Origin: an uncultured Selenomonadales bacterium
Lineage (GTDB): Bacteria > Bacillota > Negativicutes > Selenomonadales > Selenomonadaceae
NCBI GenBank assembly: GCA_937877565.1
Contig: CALFJB010000108.1
Coordinates: 11,535-75,534 of the forward strand
DNA: 64,000 nucleotides
Direction: 5' to 3'
Under the pieces are notes generated by a model. It did no database searches. It worked only from the letters and a program-made list of their open reading frames with translations, and had not been told where the DNA came from. Position numbers and translations under genes: made by a program. Shown in pieces: positions 27,374-35,373 of this stretch; within the stretch, counting starts at the first letter, position 1, and each line of letters starts with the position of its first letter.

Positions 27374-29425
27374 TTACTTTATAACTTCTGAAACGTTCGG
27401 TAACGGTACACGATTTTTAAATTTTATGTCAACGCCGTCTCTTTGTGAAACATCGCCGCTCATAGATTTAATTTTTTTTGAATCAGGTTTATTTTTCCAA
27501 TCCAAAATTAAATTCAATTCGTCCATAATTTTTTGCCACACTTCAAGCATTTCATTTTTTTTGATATGATTTTTGAAAGCGTCAAGATAATCTGTGGCGT
27601 CAATTTTTTTATAGGGATTTTTAAAGCCTTCAGAATCAAAAATTTTTGTGTAGGCGTCGTTATTTTCTACAAAAAGTCTCCATTCAATTTGAATACTGCC
27701 AAAGCCAAAAGGTTTTCCCATACCAATTTTGTAAGCGGGATTTTTTGCGCCGTTTAAATCAAAAATCATCAGCAACGCGCCAAGTTCAATCTCACTCAAA
27801 TTTTGAAAACGAATTTTAGTTTTAAATTCGCCCCTAGAAATTGGCGTTAATTCTTTAGTTAAATCTCCGCGTTCATTTGGATTAGCTTTCCAGTTCCAAG
27901 TGTTATTGTGCCAATAAAGTTTGTAACCGCGCAGTTTAGGTCTATCTTTGTCCCAGTGCGTCAAATTTTCGCCGTCCTGTTGTACAAGATACAACTGATA
28001 AGAAGTAGGATTCGGCTGCATAAGTGGATGAGCGGCGGCAGTTTCCAACGTATCAATTTTAGAAATTGGCGTGGCGTCTTCAAATGCAACACGGCTAGCC
28101 CAATTTTCTTTCAAGCCAAAAACTGCGTCCGTAAAATCTATAATTTTTTCGTTTTGCAATTCTTCAGGTACAGCAACGCCAATAGAATTTTTGTAAGGAA
28201 TTCTGAAGCATTGCCCGTGCCCAAACGCCGTAACTTGCCCATCTTCCTCCAAATAATGACAAGGTATCAAAGTTTCAACGTCATCAGGAAGTTTATCTTT
28301 AAAAAATTTTTTAAGTTGCTCATGGTGTAAAATTCCTCTGTCTTTGAAAAGGTTAACGCCGCGCCGGTTTCTGTCGTGTTCGTAGGATTTTAAAACATCG
28401 TCCGGCAATTCAATTCGTTTGCTCCAATCCACATAATCAAGTTTTACAAAACGAATTATTTGCTTGCCGTAATTTAATTCTGCATTTTTTTTAGCAATTT
28501 CTTCAGCAGTCAGCCCTTTCAAACTTTCACGATATTTTTCGTATTGTTCCCGAGTTAATAAATTTTCGTGGTTATTGGGTTTTCTATCAGTATCAGCCCA
28601 TTGGTTGCCGGTTAAAATGTACGCCCGCTTTTTTTTCAAATCCCAATAAACGCAAGAATCCTTAAATTTAACAGGGCGATATTCATTTTGAAAATCTTTA
28701 ATCATTATAAAATCGTTTTTGCGTTCAATGTTTGGTTTCAGCGGCGCAATAAAATATTTATTTTTATCGGTTTTAATAAGAAAACCGGGACGCGCATTTT
28801 TGCCTTTATCGCCTTCCATTCGTGCCTTGTAAGTTGCGCATAAATCTTCCATCCACTTTGGAGAGCCGCTGGGAGCCATCAAACAGCGAAAATAAATATG
28901 TTCGTCGTTAAAATCTTCGCCTTTACCTTGAGACTTTGTACCGCCACGAAACGCGCTACAAGTTACAATTTTAAAAATATTTTTGAACATCCCACGAAGG
29001 GAACTTCCTGGAATTATAAATTTATCTTCTCCTGCGGGCGAAAAACTATTTTTGCCGTTACCGCCAATAAAAAGCGGCGTTAAAGTTTTAATTTCAAGTT
29101 CAATTTCTCCGCTGATTTTTTCGCAATTTTGAATGTGACTTTTGAAAGCGTCAACGGCAATACTTTCAATTTCTGAAGGCAAAATTTTTTCAGGCAACGA
29201 AACAAAATTGTAAGGCGCAGTTGCTTTTTCGTTATTCAACGGACGATCTGAATTTTTCGGCTTACCGTGATGGGAATTATTGCCGCTGTGATTAGTGCGC
29301 TGATTATTGCCCTGCCTGTCATTGCGATTGTTAAAATTTTTGTTATCGCCACGTTGAGAATTTTTTTGCTGATTATTTCCAAATTTTTTGCCTAAGTCAT
29401 CAAGTGTCAAAGTTTGTCTAGCCAA
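27374..29425 (-). CDS. Type III-D CRISPR RAMP protein (TIGR03986-like)
   Basis: A RAMP-superfamily protein of about 683 residues. An N-terminal Asn/Gln/Gly-rich basic segment (about residues 15-80) precedes the first RAMP signature, TPLFIGGNGKNSF, then IPGSSLRGMFKNIFKI, the glycine-rich pattern of Cas7-like subunits. Later come GNLS-like IRFQNLSEIELGALL and GMGKPFGFGSIQIEW, the second glycine loop. Proteins of this size are the last subunit of III-D operons. TTG at 29425, overlapping the csx19 stop and eight bases from GAAGG, is preferred to the upstream frame start at 29461. Confidence 0.8.
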   Translation of the reverse strand: MARQTLTLDDLGKKFGNNQQKNSQRGDNKNFNNRNDRQGNNQRTNHSGNNSHHGKPKNSDRPLNNEKATAPYNFVSLPEKILPSEIESIAVDAFKSHIQNCEKISGEIELEIKTLTPLFIGGNGKNSFSPAGEDKFIIPGSSLRGMFKNIFKIVTCSAFRGGTKSQGKGEDFNDEHIYFRCLMAPSGSPKWMEDLCATYKARMEGDKGKNARPGFLIKTDKNKYFIAPLKPNIERKNDFIMIKDFQNEYRPVKFKDSCVYWDLKKKRAYILTGNQWADTDRKPNNHENLLTREQYEKYRESLKGLTAEEIAKKNAELNYGKQIIRFVKLDYVDWSKRIELPDDVLKSYEHDRNRRGVNLFKDRGILHHEQLKKFFKDKLPDDVETLIPCHYLEEDGQVTAFGHGQCFRIPYKNSIGVAVPEELQNEKIIDFTDAVFGLKENWASRVAFEDATPISKIDTLETAAAHPLMQPNPTSYQLYLVQQDGENLTHWDKDRPKLRGYKLYWHNNTWNWKANPNERGDLTKELTPISRGEFKTKIRFQNLSEIELGALLMIFDLNGAKNPAYKIGMGKPFGFGSIQIEWRLFVENNDAYTKIFDSEGFKNPYKKIDATDYLDAFKNHIKKNEMLEVWQKIMDELNLILDWKNKPDSKKIKSMSGDVSQRDGVDIKFKNRVPLPNVSEVIK

Positions 29426-29996
29426 TTTCAGCACCTTCTTCCGCCGGTTCAATCGCAACAAAACGATAATCAGAATAGCCGCAAAGTCCCGTTGTTTCGT
29501 GACTGTAAATGTAATTGCGCGTCAAAAGTCCGTACCATTTAGCATTTTTATTTTCGCAGGGAATTTCCATATAAAGTTTGCGTTGCTTGTCCAAAAGTTT
29601 TATAAAACCGTCAGCCGCGCAGGATTTTTCGCCCCAAAATCTTGAAAAACTATCTGCGTAAAAATTTTTATTGCCTTCAGTTTCAGTAATGTAACGCCCA
29701 CGCAATTTATTTTCAATTCGCTTTAAGTGCAATTCTGCAGTTTCGTTAAAAATTCGGCACTCTAACCAATATTGCGGCGTAATATCTGAACGCGCTGAAA
29801 GTTTTTCGCCGTCAAAATTTCCCCAAACAATATTTTGAATTTGCCACGCTACAAAAACTGCGCGAGTATTTTTAAATTTTTCTTTAACAAGATTTTCAAT
29901 TTTATTCAAAGAAATTTCGCAAGTTGCAGTTTCAGAAACAATTTCACACGGGCAAATTTCTAATCCAACTTTTTTTGCAATTTCCAAGCCGCTCAT
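29418..29996 (-). CDS. csx19: Type III-D CRISPR protein Csx19-like
   Basis: A 192-residue protein with AVFVAWQIQNIVWG and a terminal YGLLTRNYIYSHETTGLCGYSDYR-type pattern, which I associate with the small Csx19 (TIGR03984) subunit of III-D complexes. It lies between the double Cas7 and the last RAMP, its usual place, and overlaps both neighbours by four to eight bases. Its structural role may correspond to a small-subunit or backbone-associated protein; this is inference. It has no recognisable catalytic motif. Confidence 0.7.
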   Translation of the reverse strand: MSGLEIAKKVGLEICPCEIVSETATCEISLNKIENLVKEKFKNTRAVFVAWQIQNIVWGNFDGEKLSARSDITPQYWLECRIFNETAELHLKRIENKLRGRYITETEGNKNFYADSFSRFWGEKSCAADGFIKLLDKQRKLYMEIPCENKNAKWYGLLTRNYIYSHETTGLCGYSDYRFVAIEPAEEGAEIG

Positions 29997-31318
29997 TTAG
30001 ATTCACCCCAATTCTTGACAGATTCGGCAATTTTTGAAAGTTTATCCGCGTTGCCGTCAATAATTTTGCCGTTTTCGCCGAGTTTGTAAGTTACGCCGTT
30101 AAAATTTATTTCGGCTGAAATTCCCGTAACAGTGCCGCGTCCAATGCACTTTTCGCCGCCAATCGCAACTTTGCCTAACCATAAATCGCGCAATAAAAAT
30201 ATCGCCAATCCTGCCTCAAAAGTTTTGGCGTCGGTAATTTCAAAATGAATCTTTAAAGTTGGCGCGTCGCTTTTCTGATAGACCGGCTTAGTTTTAAAAA
30301 GTGCGCCCAGCAAAGTGCCGCCGGTAAATCTGTCAATTTTATTGCGGGCGTGTTCAACTTCAGAAAAATTTTCCGGCTCAATGTAACTTTCAGAAACGAT
30401 AAAGCGGCTTTTAATTTTTTCTTCGCCTTCAGAATAGCCCATTAAATTATTTAATAAATTTGCGTTCAGCCTCAATTTTTGAAAAATATACTCGGCGCGG
30501 TGGCGAAAAATTCCTTTCAAACTTGTACCGGGTATTACAAAATCTTTCAAACTTTTTAAACTGACAGCGGAAATATTTTTCTCCTTGTCTTCTGCGGTAA
30601 TTTCGTAATTGCGAATAATGAACGAAGAATTAAATTTAAACTTCGCATCAACAATAAAATTTTTAGTGTCGGCAGAAATATTTTGTGTAACGGGCGAAAT
30701 TTTATCAGAGGCGGGTTTATCAGTAAGCCACGCGATAACGTCGGCTTTTTTTGTGAAGTCGTAAAATTCGGCGTTGAGACTTTTAACCTTCGCAAGTCCA
30801 AAACCTTTTGAAGTCAACGCGCCAAGTCGAATACCATTTTCAAGTTTGCCCAAAATTTCGGCAACCGTCTTTTTGATTTTATCAATTTCGGAAAAATGGC
30901 AACCACGCAAATTTATTAACATTCGCAATTCGCCATTTGCACCGCGTTCAACTGCCTCATAATCGTATTTCCCGCCGTCAACGCCCGTACCTGTCAAGCC
31001 GTCGATTTTTACGCCGTCACGGGAAATAATTTCGCCGCCGCTAAGTGCAATATCTTCAATCTGAATTGCGCTTTGAAATTCTTCTGCGTCGCCGAAAAGT
31101 TTTTTGAAAACTTCAGAGCCGCTAAAATCTTCGCGCAGGACTCCGCAAATTGAAGTTCCGGGTATAAACGGCACGCCATCTTGATTTTTCAGCACGTGAA
31201 TATCTTTGAAGTTGTCGGAAGTTTCGCCCGCGCCGTCGCCAATTAAAAGCGGTGACTCTAAAACTAAATCGCCTGTAATTTTAATTCTTCCAATAATTTG
31301 AGAATCAGTCAATTTCAT
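29993..31318 (-). CDS. Double Cas7 (Csm3-like) fusion
   Basis: Two RAMP/Cas7 domains lie in one chain of 441 residues. The first has LLIGDGAGETSDNFKD, IPGTSICGVLRE and a glycine loop GALTSKGFGLAKV; its Asp residues are candidates for target-RNA cleavage. The second (from about residue 225) has FIIRNYE, IPGTSLKGIFRHR and GGEKCIGRGTVTG. ATG at 31318 is used because it overlaps the end of the csx10 frame (GATGAAATTGACTGA); the ORF extends 11 codons further without a start signal. It should supply two adjacent backbone segments of the III-D complex. Confidence 0.85.
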   Translation of the reverse strand: MKLTDSQIIGRIKITGDLVLESPLLIGDGAGETSDNFKDIHVLKNQDGVPFIPGTSICGVLREDFSGSEVFKKLFGDAEEFQSAIQIEDIALSGGEIISRDGVKIDGLTGTGVDGGKYDYEAVERGANGELRMLINLRGCHFSEIDKIKKTVAEILGKLENGIRLGALTSKGFGLAKVKSLNAEFYDFTKKADVIAWLTDKPASDKISPVTQNISADTKNFIVDAKFKFNSSFIIRNYEITAEDKEKNISAVSLKSLKDFVIPGTSLKGIFRHRAEYIFQKLRLNANLLNNLMGYSEGEEKIKSRFIVSESYIEPENFSEVEHARNKIDRFTGGTLLGALFKTKPVYQKSDAPTLKIHFEITDAKTFEAGLAIFLLRDLWLGKVAIGGEKCIGRGTVTGISAEINFNGVTYKLGENGKIIDGNADKLSKIAESVKNWGESK

Positions 31319-32168
31319 CGCCGCCTTTCGTAGCCGCAATTTTCCGCGCAAATCTCAAAAAGTGTTGCAGATACTCAAAACAAAATCTATCTGCAAAATT
31401 TTCAGCATTGAAATCAATTTTATCAAAAAGTTTTTCATCGCCAATAGAAAATTCTTTATCTTCGTAAGGCAAATTTGCATTGGCGGTAAAAATATCATAG
31501 AGCGTTTGATCTTTTAAAGTTTGATCTTTTAAATAAAGATTTTTAAGATTATCTTGAAATTGTGTACCGTCTTTACTTGCGGCTAAAATTTTTTCTTTGA
31601 AATTTTGCCGAGTATTTTCTGTGCCGACGTTTGCAAGAATGTTATTGAGTCTTGAAAAAAAGTGCGTAAAATTACCGCGTTGAAGTTGAGAAGTTAAAGT
31701 TTTGGCGTCTTCGTGCGCGTAAATTCTCAACTGTTCCAAATATTTTTCAAGCAGAATTTTTTGAGCAATTTCTTTTGTTTCATCTGAAAAATCTTTGACT
31801 TCGTCGAATTTATTTTTTTCGAGTTTGCCAACTTCAAATTTTTCTTGTGACTTCCAAAATCTAAGCTGCCCAAAACCTTCTTCAGTACGAACGCCAAAAC
31901 CGCTGTAAATTTTTTCGTGCAAAAGTTTTTTATCTGCGTCAGTCAAATTTTCAGTTCCAATTTCAAAAACTGTACCGGCGGCAAGGGCTTGAACGCGCGG
32001 GCGTTTCATTCCCCATTTCATTACAAAATTTTCAACTTCAACGCCTGCCGCAAAAACTTTTCCCAGTGTGAAATTTGCGCCCAATTTGTCAATAACTTCA
32101 GCTTGCAAAATTTTTTCCGCACTTATGAAATTATCGTCCGCAGAAATTAACGGACTTTCAAGCCGTAA
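31305..32168 (-). pseudogene. csx10: csx10, 3' exon (C-terminal half) downstream of the IStron
   Basis: From the element end at 32168 the minus strand reads LRLESPLISADDNF and continues in frame through QAEVIDKLGANFTLGK to the stop at 31305. GFGVRTEEGFGQLRFW is a RAMP glycine loop. This is the second half of Csx10, the Cas5-like subunit of type III-D. The annotated frame begins at a TTG (32108) with no ribosome site, so independent translation is doubtful. Joined to the 5' half it gives about 517 residues, apart from one extra A in the upstream exon. It may be functional after intron splicing, so 'pseudogene' here means interrupted at the DNA level. Confidence 0.75.
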
Positions 32169-32330
32169 CTGAACCTCCCACGACTAAAGTCGCGGGGTTC
32201 TGGGGAACTTACGCTCCCGTTTAAGAAGTTTGATAGTCAAGCTATCCTTATTCTTATAGGCGTGTCCATTTCGCCTCTACAGTATAGCCCCTCTAGGAAC
32301 ACAACTTTACTTTTTCTAAGAATATTTAAC
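32169..32330 (-). ncRNA. Probable TnpB guide (omega) RNA scaffold at the right end
   Basis: The segment from the 3' end of tnpB to the element boundary is GC-rich and ends in the hairpin CCCGCGAC-TTTA-GTCGTGGG then AGGTTCAG. In TnpB elements the guide RNA overlaps the 3' end of tnpB and takes its guide from the flanking DNA, which here would be csx10 sequence from 32168 downward (TTACGGCTTGAAAG). The 5' limit is an estimate. Confidence 0.5.
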
Positions 32331-33496
32331 GCTCCGTTTACATCTGCATTGAATTTGTAACCGCTTGCTGTCTTGTACATTCCTCTACAAATTCGTTTGC
32401 CGGAAAAAATATATTGTTTAGGATTATCTTCGTTGTATACCGGCAACTCGTCTTTATCCCAAAAACTTGCCTTTGATGTATATGATTCTTCCTGCTCAAT
32501 ATATTTAATTCCGTAGAGTTTGCAAAGATACTGCAGTTTGTCCCGTAACTTTCCAAACGGTATATTGACAAAGTTTTGATTGTTTACTCTGCCAATATCG
32601 CTGTTACGCTGAAATGTCACGTTATAACCGCAAACAAGCGTCCCAATATTATTCGCTAAACAGTAATTGATAATTTTTCGTGCCGCCTTCGCCATATAAT
32701 CATTTACACGGTTATTTCTTTTCCGCGCTAATTCATTCTGCCGATTAGTACACTTTTTACCGAATTTCTGTTTATCTTTAATGCTCTGCAATCTGGAGTT
32801 TTCTTTGTTGTACCACTGATTGACAGATTTTAACCGCCGCCCGTCAACTATGAAGGCTTGCCCCGTATTTGTTGCACAGGTTGTAAGATTGTCTATTCCA
32901 AAATCTATTGCTATTGCTTTTTGTTCGTCTAAATTTCTCTGTTCTTCAACTACCTCGTAGGTATATTGAATTTCAAAGAACCTAGCCTTAGCCTTCGGAA
33001 TTATCCTTATTTCTTTAACCTTTTTGCCTTCAAGTATTGGCGGGATATTGATTGTAACTTTCTTATGTTCCTTGCCGTAACTTTGCGAATACGGGATTAT
33101 AAGTTGGTTACCTTTCAACCGCACAAAACCTATTATCAGTGTCGTGAAACCGTCTTTCGGAAGATATTTTGGCAACTTTACTGCTTTAAAGGAATACTTA
33201 CCTTTTTTGGCAAGTCCCAAAAGTGCGAAGAATGACTGAAACATTCCGTCTACTTCTTTCATTGTCTGTTGAGCCATATTGGAATTTAACTCCTTGTAAT
33301 TGGGACTTTCCTTTAACAGCGCATAGTTTTTTTGGTAATTCAAATATTTACCTTCCTGAAAAAAATATTGCCGGACGTTGTAAATTGCCTCGTTCGCTAA
33401 ATTCTTTGCGATATGTGACAACCTTTTTATGTTTCTATAATCTTCCTTTGAAAGTTGTTTCACTTGTTGCTTTACAGTCAAATACATTTTTCTCAC
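32237..33496 (-). CDS. tnpB: RNA-guided endonuclease TnpB
   Basis: Its 419 residues show the RuvC-like triad: Asp198 in AIAIDFGIDN, Glu337 in QEESYTSKASF and Asp385 in FNADVNGALNIL, so the nuclease looks intact. The N-terminal helical and WED-like region is typical (NLANEAIYNVRQYF). The CxxC zinc ribbon usual between the second and third catalytic residues is missing; only RICRGMYK remains, as in one known branch of the family. In IS605 elements TnpB cuts DNA at sites matching its guide next to the TTGAT motif and so favours retention of the element. It is the only protein gene of the IStron. Confidence 0.92.
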   Translation of the reverse strand: MRKMYLTVKQQVKQLSKEDYRNIKRLSHIAKNLANEAIYNVRQYFFQEGKYLNYQKNYALLKESPNYKELNSNMAQQTMKEVDGMFQSFFALLGLAKKGKYSFKAVKLPKYLPKDGFTTLIIGFVRLKGNQLIIPYSQSYGKEHKKVTINIPPILEGKKVKEIRIIPKAKARFFEIQYTYEVVEEQRNLDEQKAIAIDFGIDNLTTCATNTGQAFIVDGRRLKSVNQWYNKENSRLQSIKDKQKFGKKCTNRQNELARKRNNRVNDYMAKAARKIINYCLANNIGTLVCGYNVTFQRNSDIGRVNNQNFVNIPFGKLRDKLQYLCKLYGIKYIEQEESYTSKASFWDKDELPVYNEDNPKQYIFSGKRICRGMYKTASGYKFNADVNGALNILRKSKVVFLEGLYCRGEMDTPIRIRIA

Positions 33497-33499
33497 CTC

Positions 33500-34029
33500 A
33501 CTTTCAAGGTAAGTTGAACATATTTTACTGTAAATTTCAATCCTTAGTAAAAATATTTAGACACGCTTTGAACCCTTTGACTTTAACCATTTTAGAGGTC
33601 TCGTTCACACCGGCTCGCTAGTTCCGGCGCAGTTCTCTTATGAACTTCCTGTACTTTCATACAGGCACAGACTATATCTCGTCCTTCACCATTACGTGTT
33701 AAGGTCTGCCCACTTCCAACCGCTTGGTTGTACTTACCTCAGGAGTAATAGTCGTTGAACCTTCCGCTATTCACGGCTTGGCTGCTGATTATCCATTTTT
33801 TAGCGTTTAGGATTTAACCTTGCGCCATCTACTGAATTTTTTCTGCTTTCGCCACGTTCGCACTTGCGCTTGTTTCATCGCTATGCTTTAGTTTCAGTAG
33901 CTTTAGGATATTCCAGCAATTCAGGCAGTAGAGGGAGTTTGTGAAACTCCACTACGTACAAATTTCTCTATACGCTTACTGGTTGCGGCGTTTCATCTCA
34001 CGACTAAAGTCGCGAGTGTTCACGCCGCT
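33500..34029 (-). ncRNA. Group I intron core at the left end of the IStron
   Basis: No ORF fills these 530 bases. On the minus strand they carry the conserved order of group I elements: AATTGCTGG (P4, 33921-33913), AATCAGCAGCCAAGCC (P4'/P6' to P3', 33790-33775), GGTTCAACGACTATT (P7 5' strand, 33762-33748) and AGATATAGTCT (P7 3' strand, 33679-33669). The first bases of the intron, GCGGCGT, can pair with ACGCCGC 33 bases on, around the CGCGAC-TTTA-GTCGTG hairpin. I could not identify the internal guide sequence with confidence. Confidence 0.85.
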
Positions 34030-34720
34030 ATCAATAAATTTTTTTGCCCAAATTTTGAGTTTCAATTTTTTCAATACTTCCAAAAGTAAATTTGCAGTTG
34101 CCGTATTGCGTAAACTTTGAACGCCCAAGCCGCGTCTCAAAATTTTTATTTTCAAGGTTCAAATCTTTCAAATCATCTTCCGCGCCTAAAATCTGCCCGA
34201 AAAAAATTTGTCCTTCGTCCAACGCCTCGTAGTTATAAATGTGTCCTTCCTCACTTTTGCCGGAAATTCTTTCTTTAGGTTCACTGCGCGACATATGCAT
34301 AAAAATATTTTTTTGAATCGACGTATTAAAAATTTTATCGCCGTCAACAATCCCGTAACCGCGCAAAGATTTATAACCGGCGGGAGTTTTATTAACCGTC
34401 ATTAAATCTAAAATAGTATTTTCGCCTTTAGTGCCTTTCTTGCCGCGTTGAAGTGAAAGCGGCAATATAAAACTGCGCTTATTGTCAATGGCGGGCGTTG
34501 CTGATAAAAATTTTAAACCGCCGTAAAATAATTTTTGAAAAGTTTCATCAGCGTGGGCAGTATCGCCTAATTTTTTTTCTTGTACGTAACGTGCGCCCAA
34601 AATTCCACGAATGGCAGAGCCGCTAATTTCGTCGTGACTGCCCGTCATCAAAGTTGAATTGCTTGCCGCAGAAATTACTACAGGCGATAACGTTTCAATT
34701 TTAAATTCAAGTCGATACAT
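34030..34720 (-). pseudogene. csx10: csx10, 5' exon (N-terminal half) upstream of the IStron
   Basis: ATG at 34720 lies six bases behind AAAGGGGGC. The product begins YRLEFKIETLSPVVISAA, a RAMP first strand, and shows ISGSAIRGILGARYV and a terminal GNCKFTFGSIEKI, matching the Cas5-like N-terminal half of Csx10. The frame meets TGA inside the TTGAT insertion site. Deleting one A from the A7 run at 34040-34046 would read GKKFID and join the 3' exon in frame as LRLESPLI. The extra A could be slippage-prone sequence, an authentic inactivating change or a sequencing error. Confidence 0.75.
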
Positions 34721-34722
34721 TT

Positions 34723-35373
34723 TCACGCCCCCTTTGCAATTTCTTCAACTGAAATTTTTTTGTCCAAAGTTATTTCGCAGGAAATTCTACCAAAGCCACG
34801 ATTTCTTTTTGTACCGGCGAAAGTCAAATTTTTTATTGCCAACGCAATTAAATTTAAAACTTCGTCAGTATGATTCAAAATTTCAAGCTTGCCGAAAAAT
34901 TCTGTACCCGCGTTTAAAACGTTCAAATTGTGCAACGAGCCTTTCTTTGCAATTCCGTTTTCTAATTCTGTTTGGTAACGAATTGAAGTAAAAGTTTTCA
35001 GCACGTCCGCAGGGCGGAATATCGCAGGATATTTTTTCTGTAAAAATTTCCAATCGGCGCAAAGTTTCTGATAGTCTTTAAGATAAAAATTTGGCACAAT
35101 AATTTGAGCCGCTGAAACGTTGCCCGCGTCATCTGAAAATTTATGAAAAAGACTTTCGGGATTTGCCAATTTTTCTTTATTCATTCCTGCAAGCTCAAAC
35201 ATTTCATAAACTTCAACCGCACTTTCATAGAGCAAGCCTTTAAATCTTTTGGCGGGGAAATACGGCAAGCCAAAGGCGTCGTGAACTATTTCGGCGTCCA
35301 AATTTACATCAGCTTGACCTGAACCCAAATGCAACGGCGATTCAATTTTTATGGTAACTGCAAACTCTGCCAT
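34723..35373 (-). CDS. Cas7-family RAMP subunit (Csm3-like)
   Basis: A single RAMP domain of 216 residues: FAVTIKIESPLHLGSGQADVNLDAEIV, with an Asp-rich loop after the first strand that in Csm3 cuts target RNA, then FPAKRFKGLLYESA and the glycine loop AGTKRNRGFGRI. It would form the backbone of the III-D effector. Its ribosome site (GGAGGTG) lies inside the last codons of cas10, with which it overlaps by 25 bases. Confidence 0.85.
   Translation of the reverse strand: MAEFAVTIKIESPLHLGSGQADVNLDAEIVHDAFGLPYFPAKRFKGLLYESAVEVYEMFELAGMNKEKLANPESLFHKFSDDAGNVSAAQIIVPNFYLKDYQKLCADWKFLQKKYPAIFRPADVLKTFTSIRYQTELENGIAKKGSLHNLNVLNAGTEFFGKLEILNHTDEVLNLIALAIKNLTFAGTKRNRGFGRISCEITLDKKISVEEIAKGA

Larger units (their letters stand above)
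32169..34029 (-). mobile_element. IStron: group I intron plus tnpB (IS200/IS605 family) inserted in csx10
   Basis: The 1861-base element lies exactly after TTGAT (minus strand, 34034-34030), the insertion site reported for CdISt1-like IStrons and for ISDra2. It ends GGAGGTTCAG, whose last G is a plausible terminal guanosine of a group I intron. Both ends carry the same subterminal hairpin CGCGACTTTAGTCGTG (near 34000 and 32185). Inside are a group I intron core and a tnpB gene. No tnpA is present, so movement would need a Y1 transposase in trans. Its orientation matches csx10, so splicing from the mRNA is possible. Confidence 0.85.

Noticed and set aside
33500..34029. Remnant of a tnpA transposase in the IStron left end
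   Set aside because: No frame shows the HUH or Tyr motifs of Y1 transposases; the conserved blocks match a group I intron instead.
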